This document shows positions 31,991 to 54,549 of a stretch of DNA of 64,000 nucleotides, in pieces; position 1 is the first letter of the stretch; each line of letters starts with the position of its first letter. The notes below the pieces were generated by a model, which worked only from the letters and a program-made list of their open reading frames with translations, was not told the DNA's origin and ran no database searches. A program made the position numbers and the translations under genes. The stretch comes from Eublepharis macularius. Taxonomy: Eukaryota > Chordata > Lepidosauria > Squamata > Eublepharidae. The stretch is from contig NC_072790.1 of the NCBI RefSeq assembly GCF_028583425.1, positions 157,722,397 to 157,786,396 on the forward strand, written 5' to 3'.

Positions 31991-34900
31991 GAAGAGATGG
32001 TGGTCGCTGATACCTATCGTGTGTTATATTTAGGAAGGGTTGCGTCTGCTCCAAAGGAAATGGCTTATTTGAGGCTGTCTTCAAAAACATAAGATTATCA
32101 GGCTCGTCTTGATGGGCCAGTGGAGGACTCATGTAATTCCCATCCAGATACCGGTGGACGATGAGCGAAAGCTATGCTGCACTGACCTTCTTTACACTCG
32201 TGATAACAAATTAGAAAAATCTCTGCCTTCTATGTGGGAAACGTCTAATATTTGAAATGGCCTTTAGGGAGCATACGAGAAGGTTGGTGAGGATGGAGGA
32301 TGTGAAGCTGCAAAACATCAAAAAACGTTGGCGCTTAAGACTGGAGAGGACGGCCTAACATTGGCAGTTTAGTAGTTCAAGGAGCTGAAAATGGCCCAGC
32401 CCTACTTGATTATGAGGCAGGCTACTAAATTATGAAAATAGTCCTTTTCAGTGCTCTACTATGTGCATGTAGCAGTCCTTAAATGTTTTCCTGTGCATAC
32501 ACAGGTGGAAATTTTGTTTCCACAATATTTATTTTTATTTACGTTATTTATAATCACTTTTTCTTACTGAGACTCAAGGCAGATTACAGTGTGAATTAGT
32601 ACAGTTAGTTTCAAAAACATTTAAATAAACAATGTAATTTACAAAGATTTAAAACCAGCGGGACTCAAATACTGAAGTACTGAAACAGCATAAGCAATTC
32701 AAAGACTGACATTAAACAACATAGGATCTACCCAGTAGAATCATATTTACAGCAATAATAGTAAATGCCATGGTCTGCTGAATTATTCAAGAGGGGTTTT
32801 TACTCAGATAGTAGGGCTATACTGTAAGGTAGTGGTTTCATAGAGATCCATCAATAAAGGGATAGAGAGGACCACTGTGGACCATAGATTCCACTAATAT
32901 TGCTATAAATATGATCCTACTAGGTAGTTCCTATATTTAAAATGATTAGGGTCTGTTTCAGCATTTCTTCAACTCTGTATTGGATTTCTGCACGTTTTTA
33001 AAATCTTGCTAAATTTGCATGTATATATCCATTACATGTTTTATTGAAATGCCTTCGATATTGATGGTAATGACTCACACTGTAATTTGCCTTATGAGAC
33101 AGTAGTGTTCCTAGGCCACTATACCCTCCTGGCAGAAGGTGAGGGGACCCGCTATTTACCGGGAAGCTCCTTTTTGCACATGCACTCCCAATGCCAACAT
33201 GATGATGTCAATTCTGGAAGTGACATCATCATGCCAGCTGCAGGAGTGCTCCTGTGCGCCGTGCAGGGCTGATTCTTTTAGAATTGGCCGCTTTGGGGGC
33301 AAAATTGGCTCCAAACAAAGCATGGAAGCACTCCCGCAGCTGGTGTGACGTTTCTTCTGGAAGTGATGTCATTGTATCTGCCAGGAGCATGTGCATCGTA
33401 TATGTTCTCGGGGCAGGCAATTGCCGGTTGCCAGCAATCGGCAGGCCAGCAAGCAAAATACTGGGAGATTGCCTGCCACCAGCAGGCACCTGGGATCTCT
33501 AAATATTAGTGAGAAAGGTGGACTATAAATAATGTAAATAAATGGAATACTTACAGCAATAGTAGTAAAGTCTATAGTCCCTCCCTATCCTTTTACTGAT
33601 ACATCTCTTTGAGACCACTCCCTTACAATACAGCCCTCCTATCTGAGTAAAAAGGTCTCTTGAATAATTGTTTTGTATAGTTTTAGGAAAGCCAGGAGAG
33701 TGGGAGTTTAAATAGGTAATTATTACTTCTGCTCCATAAAATCATAATAGGCTTGTTTTACATCTTTTATTTACATATAAAAACAAAATTACTGGAAGGT
33801 GATAACTACCAAACATTAAGTTGAATAGAAATTGCACTGCAATATTGTAGTGCAATATTGGTTTTAAATATGGAGCATCCCTTGGATTTAAATATGGAGC
33901 ATCATCTGTACCCTCATGATGTAATAGAAGTGTATTTTAAATAGAAAAATCAAAATCTCTGAATTTAAAATGTTTTTTTCTAAATTAATCTCATGCTTAG
34001 TATTTACATGACAGTGCAACAGTACTTATAAAGGACAAAATTCTTATATCATGCTCCCTCTTCCATATGTGGTGAAAAGTACATAGCATAAAAGGAGAGT
34101 CCGTTTGATTTTGGAAGAAAACGCTTCATAATCAATATATCTAATTCTCAGTATGGCAAAATTGGTGATATTTAAATCTGTGGATTGGGACCACTTTGGC
34201 AGAAGAGAGATTTTTCTCCATACTTAAAGGATGCCTCAAGCTTGCAGAAAAATCTGAAACCTTTAAAAAAAAATTTCCCAAAAAACACAGAGAATAAGTC
34301 TCCTGGGAGCCTCCTTCACCCTGCCTACTGCTGAAGCAGCTTCACTGAAAGTGGTGTGGGCCAGCCAGGCAAAGTTCCAGTGCCCCAACACCTCTAAAAC
34401 AGCTGCTGAAGCAGCAGACTGGAGGTGGGTAGATAAGGAGGCGAGGGATTCCACACTCTCCTAGCATTCCCCCTCTACCACCAGACCTGGTGAGGGGGAT
34501 GAGAGAGTGAAAGCCGCTGCTCTGCGAATCTCTTGATGAATAAGGAGAAGGGGGAACAGCAAGCTGGCAAGTGGTTGGGGAGGCGAGATGTGATTTCCAT
34601 CTCACCATGAGTCTTGTAATCTTTGTGTAATAGCTATACACAAGCAGCAGTGGCTTTGGTCCCAAAGCAGTAATAACAGCTTGGAAAATCAAGAACTACT
34701 TTCCAGAAATCCCTTGTCCACTTTCTCATCCAGCCCCAATGCTTTTTTTCCTTTTTGTTTTTGCTCCCCACACTCCAAACTCTGAAAGGAAAATCAGTTT
34801 CACAGCCTCTTGCAATCTCACAGGTGGAACTGATCTGCTGCACTGTTTGTTAATAAGAGATTGCTGGTGACTTTGTTAAAAGAACATGTTGAATAACCGG

Positions 34901-37025
34901 ATAGCAAGGCTGACCTGCAAGGTTTTTCCTCTCAAAAATCTATTTGTGCTGGTGAATAACAGAATTAAAATTGATTTCCCAGAAAGTCACAGAATTTTAG
35001 TAGGAACAACTCTCAAACGGAGCACAGTAATAGAAAAGGCTGTATGTGCTACAAAACTATTAAAGGTACAGGAATCTTCTCTGTAGTTGAATAGGCAGAT
35101 AATTTTGATATTTTGGTCAGTAAACTAGGTCATTTAAATGCACAATTCTGTTAGGTTGTTTTGATGTAACTTTTTCAGTCTTTTAAACTGCTGGGAATAC
35201 TTGATGTTGGAACCATTCCTTGTGCTCGGGAGTCAGTGCTGTATGGATCACTGGGTGCTTTAACTCTGGGCCTTGGCCACTTCTTAGCTACTAGTAAGTA
35301 CAAATGAACGTTCATATAAATTTGGGGGGGCACCTTCTCTGTTAACATTCACCCCCTCACTTAATCATACACATATATGTGTACTCTCTTTCACACTTGT
35401 CATCCTCATGCTACTGAAATACATGCGCACAATATAATAGTTGACCATTAGTATTTCCCATTTCCTTCTTTACTCAACCCCTTCCCAGCAAAGGTATATA
35501 TAGTCCTTTTTGATCCCTAGACCTTTTATATTGGGAGTTGTTCCTATGCACTGTAAGTGGAGCACAGTTCGTGGAATGAGCTTTCGAGCTCTCCATTCCC
35601 TCTACAACATCAGTACTCTCCACAGCACTGTTCCTGGAGTTGGGTGGACTCTTGGAAACAGCATGGGATGCAATGTGGAGGTCTGCAATAGGAGATGCAT
35701 ATTGGTGTTGTTTGAGTAGAAATGTTGTTTGGGCAAGTAGAATGAGGCTTAAGATCCAACCCTGCAAGTTTTTTAAATTTCATAGCAGTTGAGATATTTA
35801 TAAACATTCTGTAATGCCTGAGCAGCTCAATCAGCAGCTAAAGCAGGCTCATTTCAATCAGCTGAAGCCAGAAATCTTGCTTCTAGAAGCTATGTTTTTC
35901 TTTACAATTTGCTTTCCTTTTATCAGTTTTATCTGATATTTTGGGTAAATTAGCTGACAATTTTTCTGCTAATGGTCTTTCTGTGCTTTAATTTAGTATC
36001 TTATTTGTTTCCTTATAACCATACTAAATACCTTCATGTTTACCCAAAATGGCTTTGGTGTCACAATTGAATTTATCAAAACTTCTCGAGTATGTAGCTG
36101 TATTAATTTGCTATGTTTTGTTTTGTTGCCATTATCCAACTGCTAGGTTAAACGTATTCAAGCTATGTGAATAATTTTTCCCCCTCAGGTAGAGTGAGAC
36201 GATCCTGTCACTTGGGAGCGGGAGGCTTTATCCTGACAACATTAGGATGCTGGTGTGTATGGTTTTTCTGGAATTGATAGACCAGTGCTGCACGATACAG
36301 TATTAGGGCAGAATATATCCCCATATAAGCACAGCAACATGTAGAAGCATTGTACTAAACTCAGCAATGCCTTTCTCCTATAGCAGACCAGGCCAGTATC
36401 AGGAACTGTGCACCTCCTCCAACTCTATCCAGCTGCCCAACAGGGTCTTTTAAATTCACATAGGGATACAGTATAGCCATTGGTGTATAAAAATGGACAA
36501 ATTTGTGCTTATTAATGCTTCTAAGCAAATGTCTTGTTTTTCCTAATTCCAAAAGGCAACTTTTACATTTGTGTATGCAAGCATCTTTATTCTCATAAAC
36601 ATTTGTTTGGGAGACTATGAGAGAGTGGAGGGTAGGCCCTTTAGTGCAACATCCCTAAAGACATTTGGGAGAACCTTCATCCCGTATAAGCTATACACAT
36701 TTGTGCCAGCTGAAAGCTGTAGTAGAAGCTTATTCCATCTTTTGTTCTCCAAGTACTTCTGTTGCTTGCTGAAAAGTTTTGTGAAGATAGACAATTGTTT
36801 GTAGACTAATAGCTGGTTGAACTAAACATTGTCTCACCTAGTATTTGTGAAGCAAGAAGGATCATACTCCTTTTTTTCTGTTTAAGGTTCTACTGTCGAT
36901 ATAATAATGCAAAACTAAGGATCCAGCAGCGAATGATTCAAGAAGGGATGAGAAACAAAGTTTGGTTTGAAGGCACACAGTTTGATCCAGAGAAGCAAAA
37001 AACAAGCATTGAAAGGAGTCATTGA
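31944..37025 (+). CDS. COX20: COX20 cytochrome c oxidase assembly factor, four exons, 117 aa
   Basis: COX20 (FAM36A) sits in the inner mitochondrial membrane, binds newly made COX2 and presents it to SCO1/SCO2 for copper loading. The coding exons are 31944-31979, 35179-35293, 36189-36252 and 36887-37025, all with GT-AG introns of phases 0, 1 and 2. The joined frame totals 354 nt with TGA at 37023. The protein begins MAGEEAPRDPKK, then SFKLLGILDVGTIPCARESV matches human KSLKLLGFLDVENTPCARHS. Two predicted membrane helices are VLYGSLGALTLGLGHFLA (about 33-50) and HLGAGGFILTTLGCWFY (about 57-73). The C-terminal part CRYNNAKLRIQQRM and FEGTQFDPEKQ matches human, and the length is close to human (118 aa). 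The N-terminus and last residues diverge most, as expected in this family. The start codon is the first ATG after the CpG-rich promoter. No break or oddity is seen. Its neighbour HNRNPU converges on it from the right. Confidence 0.95.
32521..32945. repeat. L2/CR1-type LINE remains in COX20 intron 1
   Basis: The series tttatttttatttacgtt, tcttactgagactcaaggc, agattacagtg repeats that at 13745. 32700-32770 and 32850-32940 are rough inverted copies of each other (tttacagcaataatagtaa against aatattgctataaatatgat). Confidence 0.5.
33105..33510. mobile_element. Foldback DNA-transposon fragment in COX20 intron 1
   Basis: gccagctgcaggagtgct (33234-33252) is mirrored by agcactcccgcagctgg (33326-33342). 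gaagtgacatcatc (33217-33230) is mirrored in part by gaagtgatgtcatt (33360-33373). The right end reads caggcacctgggatctcta. This resembles the squamate non-autonomous elements whose ends read like gggttgccagatcc. No transposase and no certain target duplication are seen. Confidence 0.5.
33511..33715. repeat. L2/CR1-type LINE remains, rearranged
   Basis: 33511-33545 is the reverse of the opening of the 13745 repeat (gtgagaaaggtggactataa). 33550-33700 is in direct orientation with its later part (agtctatagtccctccc, gaaagccaggagagtg). The two pieces meet in opposite orientations. Confidence 0.45.
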
Positions 37026-38235
37026 CAAGTCGTTGTGCAGCAGAGATTGTGGGGAATTCTCTGTAAGCACATCTGCATGAAAACCAAATTGAGACGTCAT
37101 AGAACATGGTTGTTGGTGCACACTGGGTTGAATCTGGTGGAAAAGTTTGTGAAAGGATGTGTTGGAGTGGATCTTTTCAAGCCTTTTCCAATCAGCCACC
37201 TTCCCACCAAGGCACCACAGTACAGTACATTGTAGCAACAAGGGGTAATCAGGTAAAATAGTCCTTTTTCTGGCATGGGGAAAGTGGAAAGATACCTACT
37301 CTGCCAGCACCTTCTGACTTATAAGAGAAGCAGGTTTCTTGCCTTTGGGTTGCCATAAAATTGGATTTGTATTTTACTTTTATATTGCTGTACACACCAT
37401 GAGTGCATTAAATATAGCTAATTTGCCTGGAGTTCATAGGAAATACCACATCCCTCCCCTTCTCTCACACACACAATTTAGTCTTAAGAAGAAAAAATCT
37501 TGCTTTAGCTTAGTATATATTAAAGAGGATGCTGAAAATGTCTTTAGAATGGGTTACGCTGGTGTTGAATTAAGTTATTCAGCAACTAATAGATTAGACT
37601 TTAGTCCATAAATAGAAATATAAAACTTGTGAGCAAGATCTAATCAGATGTAAACACTTCCTGAGTCTTCTAAAATATGTTAAAGTTTTCCTATTAAATT
37701 ATTGGGAACATTGGCTCGATCATGGTTTTGTGTGCATATTTTATCAAAGAAAAACGTTTGCTAAGCATTCTTTGCTACAGCAGGGCTAATGAAAATAATG
37801 TGTGTATTATCATTTTTTAAAGTTACAGGAGACAATGATGCTTTGCACTGAAGTGTGAATATGACTTGACTAATAGTTACTGCACAAAATGTTTACCAAA
37901 CTCTATACATTAATGCACATCTAAAAACCTTAGATAATATATTAAGGCATTTCACCAAAACAGTCACTTTTTCACCAGTTTTATTCCTTGGGCTTCAGCC
38001 TCATTTCAGATGTTTCATGCATCTTCAAATTGCCCATGCCATCACTGAGACACATTCTAATGCAATACTGGATGACACTGTAATACCTAGGATTTTACAT
38101 GTTATAAAGTTGGTGATACGGAATGCTGAATTTGTCCCTGCACTACTCTATTTGTGGTAATGAGTATCTTGACTGCTCTATGGCCACAATTCAAAGCTAT
38201 TTAATCACATGAATAAAGAAACATCTATTCTTTCT
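37026..38235 (+). other. COX20: COX20 3' untranslated region, likely
   Basis: The sequence after the stop codon is unique-looking and AT-rich. An AATAAA at 38212-38217 is the best poly(A) signal; earlier weaker ones (for example ATTAAA near 37407) may also be used. Confidence 0.5.
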
Positions 38236-40235
38236 TGATGTTTAGCCTTATCCACACTCCTGAAGCTTTTTTTTTTTTAGTTTGCCTCTGTTGCTATTTG
38301 AAAACTGCTACTGCACAAAGAAAAGTGTCTCCTTATGCACATGGGGTTATGTAGACCTAGAGTTCCCTAGGATCACAGTTTACTACATATATTTTACTGC
38401 CTTTTGGCCCGTTTACAAGGCGTGGGACCAAAAGGCACACACTCCAGGCAGTGTAATATCAGTTGGGGTGGGAGGCAATTCACCTCCCATGGCAAGCTCC
38501 CTTCTTCTGTGAGCATCCCTGACCATTAAGAACATGAGTTCAGAGGGCCACAAAGAGGTGGGAGAATACTGTTTTAACAAACTATTCTACTCACAGTATT
38601 TTGGATTCTGTCCCTAGATCACTGTTGAAACTACAGCATGGTCTGGTTTCAGCTGAAGATACTGAAAAGTTTATTCAGCTTTTATTTTTAACATCTATTT
38701 TAGACAATGTGTCAGTTCTAATAGTAGAAATTATAATCAAATCCATTTGTCTTTTAAAATGTGACTCATTGTCATCATTTATAATGTGCCTGGTAAGTTT
38801 TATAGATAGGTTATGAATATTAAATTTGGGGCATTTTAATTTAATACTATGTGGAAGCAACATGCAGAGGCATTTACATGAAGTTAATACAAACTAATAA
38901 AATGACTTGAATCAGGAAGAAGCCCTTTTAGAACCATCTATTTTTGTATCTGGAAAGTGAACCTGAAACAAGACCTATCTACCTCCTGTGGGGTGTATTT
39001 ACTGTCCCAATCCTTGCTGAAAATACGGGGGGAGGATACATAGTAAAACGATACTATTATACTCTAACCTTCATTAGACCAAGAAACCCCATATTATCCT
39101 AATAGTAACTTGTAAAACAGGTAAATTTGTTGCAAGTGATTAAAGAAGTTGAGAAGCCCACCTGACAAATGTTCAAGACTAGGTTGAATATATGAAAAAT
39201 CCTCCATCTTCAGTTGTTGCATATGACATTAGCATCTCAGACTCTAGCTCGCAACAGCATCTATTAGCATTTAAATTACCACAGGATTCGTTTCATCATG
39301 TATTAGAGCTTAACACCACATTTGTGTGCCTTATTAACATCGTCTTGATCTAACATTTGTATGCATACACAATGTTAATTACAACTATCAGTTGGTTCTT
39401 GAACCAACCAACCTGAAGAGTGTTAAATGGTAGAACAGGTACTTTGAAAATAGCTTTGTAAGTAACCCACTAGATGCTTGACAGCTTTTTTTCCTTGATG
39501 GCACAAGCTTAGTGCAGTTCCTGCCTTAGAATTCCTCCATGCATGTATTGTTTATGTATATCATGAAAAGCAAGTAGTTGAGAATGCAGTCTCTCATAGA
39601 ACTGGAAATTGAGAGTCCAGTAACAGAAATTGAATTTAGCACCTTTCAAAAGGGCAGCTAACTACACGAGACACAGGCCCTTCCATGTTAAAGAAGCTTG
39701 GTAAAATGGGTAGAACTAACTAGCAGCCTACTCTTCATCGGTTTGCCTCCATGAACTGGTATATACCACTAGTACTCAAAAATACTGTATCTATTCATGT
39801 TTTGAAGCATTTCCAATTTCTGGCCCAAGGACACGTGAAAGACATTTTAAAATTTAGTAGCTGCCACTAAACCGACCAGAGGCATCAACTTGCATTAGAC
39901 TTTAGACAAGAATTTCTTCTGTCAAGACTGAAGGGCCACGGTTGAATTATGACCTCGGCTGTATCATTTTATGAAAACTGTACAAGTCATGCAAATATGG
40001 TTCTTAAACCAAGGGAAGACTCAATGGCATCATCAACCTACACACGTAGTTTGCTTTATTTTGTAACACAACAGCAAATACACTATGCTCCCATTTTTCC
40101 ATTTAGTGAATATCCTAATAAATCCAAACTCTATTTAAAAATGTAATCGAGAGCAGGCTTTGCTGCTGTATAAAAAACACCTGCATTTATCTTTTATATT
40201 ACCCCTGAAATTTTTAGGGTGGTACAAAGCCCCAT
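38236..40235. other. Intergenic DNA between COX20 and HNRNPU, left part
   Basis: AT-rich, mostly unique-looking sequence. I see no reading frame or repeat that can be named. Confidence 0.4.
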
Positions 40236-40244
40236 ATGATGAAC

Positions 40245-40465
40245 ACTGTAGACAGAGTTGCTGCACCATAGTGGTTAAGTGGCATGGCTGCAAATTAGCA
40301 CTCTACTGGTTCAAATCCCATGACTGCAATGAGCTCAGGTGGTGGCCTTGGGTAAACCTCTCAGCCCCAGCTGTATTGTGGGGATGATAATCACACTAAA
40401 CGTGTTCACTGCTCTGGGCGAGGCACTAATCTGCCTAAAAGAGTGGTATATAAGCAATTACTACT
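40245..40465 (+). repeat. tRNA-derived SINE, third type
   Basis: The head has cagagttgctgcaccatag, an A-box-like tagtggttaagtggc and a B-box ggttcaaatcccatg. The body differs from the other SINE families and ends near gagtggtatataagcaatta. Confidence 0.65.
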
Positions 40466-41085
40466 ACAGTGGCAAAAGAAAAGGTTTGGTACAACCCATA
40501 AGTGTGCTTGCTTTCTCACATCCCTTTTTCCACAGCATACCCATTTGACTTTTAAAAAGCTGATGGGGGGGCACCCAATGCCTGTCCCATACAGCATGAA
40601 GAACTACAGGGAAAGGGAACGAAGATTTTTGTCTATATAGGTCTCATGGCCTCCAACATCACGTTTTCAAGGACCAGAACATTATGTACACATGGTTAGC
40701 AAGATGAGCTCTTCCTCGTGTTATAAAAAGCAGGTGGTGAAATTCTTGATGCCTCTGTGGAATCATGTCTCCTTGTGCAAATACTACTTCACTCCATCAC
40801 CCAAAGAGCATGTAACTGAATCTTCCAAGAGTCACTGTTCATTGGAGGAATATAATCTACTTTAGGAAGATGGAAGACCTCACATTGTTCATTGTAAGAC
40901 TATAGGTAAACTAGTACTTAAATGTGCATACTCAGGCTTGAAGTAGCCCAAGAGTTAATTTACATTTCAAACATTACAAATGGTTGTGCAAGTTCCCCAT
41001 TTTCCTTGTAGTTTTAGACAATTTAAAGAATTCAAGAGGCTGTTTTTTTTCCTTGGGAGCAACTATAATGCTCAAGTCCTGACAA
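40466..41085. other. No recognised feature
   Basis: Intergenic sequence without an identifiable element. Confidence 0.4.
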
Positions 41086-41348
41086 GCAGAGCCCAGCGTG
41101 GTGTAACTGATTACATTGGACTAAGCTCTGGGAGACCCAGACTAATCAACTCTGCCACAGAAACTTCCTGGATGATCTTGGGCTAGTTGTGCACTTTCAG
41201 CCCAACCTACCTCAATAGTGTTACTGTGATGGCAAGATACTTAACTATGTAAGATACTTCAATGTATTGTCAAAGGCTTTCACAGCTGGAGAACGATGGT
41301 TGTTGTGGGTTTTCCGGGCTGTATAGCCGTGGTCTTGGCAGTGTAGTT

Positions 41349-41389
41349 CCTGACGTTTCGCCAGCAGCTGTGGCTGGCATCTTCAGAGG
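41349..41389 (-). ncRNA. Hammerhead-ribozyme-like motif, left arm of second foldback
   Basis: The minus strand reads CCT, CTGAAGA, extra T, GCCAGC/GCTGGC hairpin, GAAA, CGTC, AGG. All conserved boxes are present. Confidence 0.5.
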
Positions 41390-41450
41390 TGTAGCACCAA
41401 AAGACAGAGATCACTGTGACACTGAGAGATCTCTGTCTTTTGGTGCTACA

Positions 41451-41491
41451 CCTCTGAAGATGCCAGCCACAGCTGCTGGCGAAACGTCAGG
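41451..41491 (+). ncRNA. Hammerhead-ribozyme-like motif, right arm of second foldback
   Basis: CCT (41451-41453), CTGAAGA (41454-41460), extra T, GCCAGC/GCTGGC hairpin, GAAA (41481-41484), CGTC, AGG (41489-41491). It is identical in core to the right motif of the first foldback. Confidence 0.5.
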
Positions 41492-41610
41492 AACTACAAT
41501 GCCAAGACCATGGCAATACAGCCCGGAAAACCCACAACAACCATAAGATACTTCAAGTCTCCAATTTCCAATGGGGAAAAGGGCAGGGTGTAAATGAAGT
41601 AAATAAATCC

Positions 41611-42945
41611 ACAATTTGTAGAACCACCCATGATCATTCAAGTTTCACAGAATAGCTACGTTTAACATAAACAGACCCTGCCCCATCAGACCAGTAGTCT
41701 AACTTAGGATCATGCTTCACAAGAGGTCAGCTAAGTACCCTGGAGAGCCAACACACAGGACAGAGGTCATGGCGTTCCCCCATTGCCTCTTAAGTACTAA
41801 TATCGAGAGCCTCTGAGTATGAAGGTTCCCTTTAGTTACTATTTCTAGCACCACTGAGGGACTTAAGCACCATGAAGCTAATCTTTAGAAACCATCTATG
41901 CTGGAGCTATTGCTACATCCACTAGCCATAAATATCAATTCCCTGCTGACAAAAGTAGCATTTCTCCTTTGTCCATGTTTTATCTGTTGCTTATGAGCCT
42001 CAAAAGTTGCACTGAGTACTATTGTTTAGAGGGGATGTTGCTTCTGTTCACGGTAGCAAGAATGGTAAAAAATTGCTCCTCTTTTCTAATCTGCTTCTGC
42101 TAGTAGTACAAGAGGCAGAGAATTTTTGCCATTAGGTGTACCCAAGTTCTCAATTCCATGCATAATTATATAACAACTGGTAATTCCTCTCACTTCAGTC
42201 TTTTTTTTTTAAATAAAAAGGCAATAGATTCCTTTCCTCCAACTCTAATTAATTGCACTTGCTCTGTTCTGCAGTTTTTCTGAGCTTTACTATATATTCC
42301 AACCTTTGCAAAAACCACCAGCCAGAACTACACATTATTCCAAATCAGAGTTGGAAGGGGCCATCTAGTCCAACGCCCTGCCCAATGCACACCACAGATC
42401 TAGAGGCATTACAATATTGGGTCGTTTTATTTTCAATCTTTCCCAATAATCATACAGAAACTGACTCTGCTTCCACATACTGAGCCATCATTTTCACTAG
42501 GATTTGCACTACAAACCTTTAACATTTAAACTTGCCATTGCAAAACCCAGACGTAACACAAATCTCTAAAGCTTCACAGACCTAATTATAGCTTCAAATT
42601 TAACTTTTTACTGGGTAACCCAAACCACCATCACCTCAAGGGCACGATACAGGGAAAACAACTGACTTTATTCAAGAATAAGACACCCTGAGCAACTCTA
42701 AGTGCAATTATATTTCCATGACTTTCCTGAAATTCAGAAATTTCCTTATTGATCACTGGACTACTAGAGAGCAGGAGGGCATGGTTCAGAAAGCTTGTTA
42801 AATGGTAACTTACTTAAACACAGAAGCTATAGTTAAGCATTTATTTTATGCTTGCAAAGGCATGCATGCTATGTGTATGTCCTTCATTAGAATTGTGTAT
42901 TCTGCTATTAAAGGGATTTTAGACCAATATGGTGAGAATCCCAAA
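41611..42945. other. Intergenic DNA, right part, with a short repeat
   Basis: 42340-42420 contains cagagttggaaggggccatctag and caacgccctgcccaatgca, an interspersed repeat often met in squamate DNA. Its family I cannot name. The rest is unremarkable. Confidence 0.4.
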
Positions 42946-42949
42946 ACAA

Positions 42950-43975
42950 GAGTAAAATGATTTTATTTTATTGCAAACAAACGTCTAAAGTTAATTTCTC
43001 CACCCACTATCTTTAAAGAAGTAGTAATCAGCAGGCTAAGGAGACACACCCATTTGAGAACTAACATGATTAAAAATTAGATATAAAATGGGTGAATCAC
43101 AATTTCATTTGTTTACAAAATGGTGGAGTTTACTACTACAAGCACACTAAATACACAGTATTTTGTGGGGAAAAGGTTACAGACACAGCTAACTTCATAT
43201 AGATCCCATTAGACAACTGGATTTACAACAAGTTTGTTTAATAAGAAATGGGCAAAGCCAGCTTTCAGAATCAAAATGCAGAACAAATGGGAAAAAATTA
43301 ATGGTGTACCTTCACAAGTTGAGTCTCCACAGACAAATGCAACCAGGTTTTATACACACTCCACCTTCACTATTTAGCCTTAGGTTTGCTTTGCCTCAAC
43401 CCAAACCATTTGCCAAATGATTAAAAAACCTAAACTCTCTAGTTTATTGCCAAAAGACGGTTCCGATTTCTCTTAGTTCTTCCATACCTAGAAACTGCAT
43501 AGGGAGGATGGAGTGGAAGATGGAGTGTAATGAACATTATTTACATATCAATAATCATAGGGCCACAAGAAGCCTGGTTGCTCAATTTTCTGTTCTGATG
43601 ACTCACGACTGTTTCTTAGAAATTGGGGAGGGGAGGAAAGGAAAAAAAAATCTTTAATAAGAGGACACCAGATACAAAGCAACATTTTACTTTTGTTGTG
43701 GTAAAAAAAAAATCACATTTTACAGATAAAATGTAGAACCCTGAAATACTGACACATTCTCTTATCGTGCACAATGCTGAGGTTCTCTTAAGAATCACTT
43801 TAAAACTGCAATTAAAAATGTACAAAAAAAAAATCAAACCCACAAAGCTTCTAAAAAAGGAACCTGCAGGCACTTCCTCTTGTGGAATGTTTAAAAAGTT
43901 AGCCTACTAAAGAAAACAGTCGACTTCTTGTGAAGGTTTTTGAGAAATATGGATCAGTTCATTTTATTTGGGAAT
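42950..43975 (-). other. HNRNPU: HNRNPU 3' untranslated region, likely
   Basis: The sequence downstream of the stop codon is AT-rich and free of repeats. Two overlapping AATAAA signals on the minus strand (plus-strand tttatt at 42962-42972) mark a probable poly(A) site near 42945. Confidence 0.55.
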
Positions 43976-53734
<9,759 letters not shown>

Positions 53735-54010
53735 AGTGGCGGCTGCGGAACTCGATGCGGTTTGGGCGGAGGTGGCTGGTTCGTGCGGCTGCGGCAGCTG
53801 CAAAAAGGGACCCGCCTGGCGCCAAATCCTTTCACCGAGGCTCGCGAGGCAGGGACGGTGAGCGCGCCTGGCGAGGTCGAGCACGCAGCGTTGTGCTCAC
53901 CCCGCCCCCGCCGCGCGCTTCATATACCCGCGCCCCTCCCCCGCTACCGTAACTGCCAATTCTTGCGCAGCAGTACCGTAACTTGCGAGTGCGGCAGACT
54001 CTGCCGATTC

Positions 54011-54545
54011 AGGTGGATGTCGCCTCCTAGAAGTAAGTCACACCGAATCCAGGAGGACTGAAAAGCCAAGCGCGCGACGAAGTGTCTTTCTAACGGAGCA
54101 ATACTATGCACAACCACAATCCTAACACACCTGCAATCAAAAGGACTGGTTTCTGAGTAAACGTGCCGATATGAATTGAGAAACGTACAGTAAACATAAT
54201 TAGTTAACGATATAGCTAGATGCTACGGTTAGGATCCTTTCCAGTATCTTGCACACATCGATCTTGGTGGTGTACAGTAAAAAGAACCATTGAATATGAC
54301 CATCAAAGCAGCATAGTAATAAAGTTATTAAGAGATGCATCATCATTTTGCTCTGATTGCAAACCAAGGAGGGCATGTACAAATGGTACCTAAAGTTGAG
54401 GCATCAACCATCTCCAGAGTTTTAAGGTACAGAAATTTCACTCCAGAACCACATACTTACTTCTGCATCATGGACCTCAAAGAAAATCAAACACACATTT
54501 AATCCATTGATTACAATGAGATTTGAGCACGATTAATGTATTCTG
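54011..54545. other. Flank upstream of HNRNPU, no recognised feature
   Basis: 54105-54170 (acaatcctaac, ctgagtaaacgtg) resembles a short ancient squamate repeat. Nothing else can be named. Confidence 0.35.
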
Positions 54546-54549
54546 GGTT

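Larger units (their letters stand above)
41263..41543 (-). mobile_element. Second copy of the Penelope-derived twin-hammerhead foldback element
   Basis: It is the reverse orientation of the element at 12820-13130: the unique tail (tgtattgtcaaaggctttc, gctggagaacg) is on the left and cccacaacaacca ends it on the right. The arms are about 105 bp and meet over a shorter, different middle (gatcactgtgacactg). Its exact duplication and well-kept arms suggest a recent insertion, clearly after the SINE it interrupts. Confidence 0.8.
41250..41556. repeat. 13-bp target-site duplication TAAGATACTTCAA
   Basis: TAAGATACTTCAA lies at 41250-41262 and 41544-41556, directly at both edges of the foldback element. 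Confidence 0.9.
41091..41610 (+). repeat. tRNA-derived SINE split by a foldback element
   Basis: The left part 41091-41262 has cccagcgtggtgtaactg, gggagacccagacta and the body. The right part 41544-41610 has ccaatggggaaaagggc, aggg and gtgtaaatgaagtaaataaa. The foldback element 41263-41543 and one copy of the target duplication separate them. Confidence 0.8.

Noticed and set aside
53735-53884. In-frame upstream ATG that would add 50 residues to HNRNPU
   Set aside because: The family starts at [11 protein letters not shown], and the upstream ATG lies within about 10-15 bases of the expected transcription start below the TATA-like box. The extension has no counterpart in known hnRNP U.
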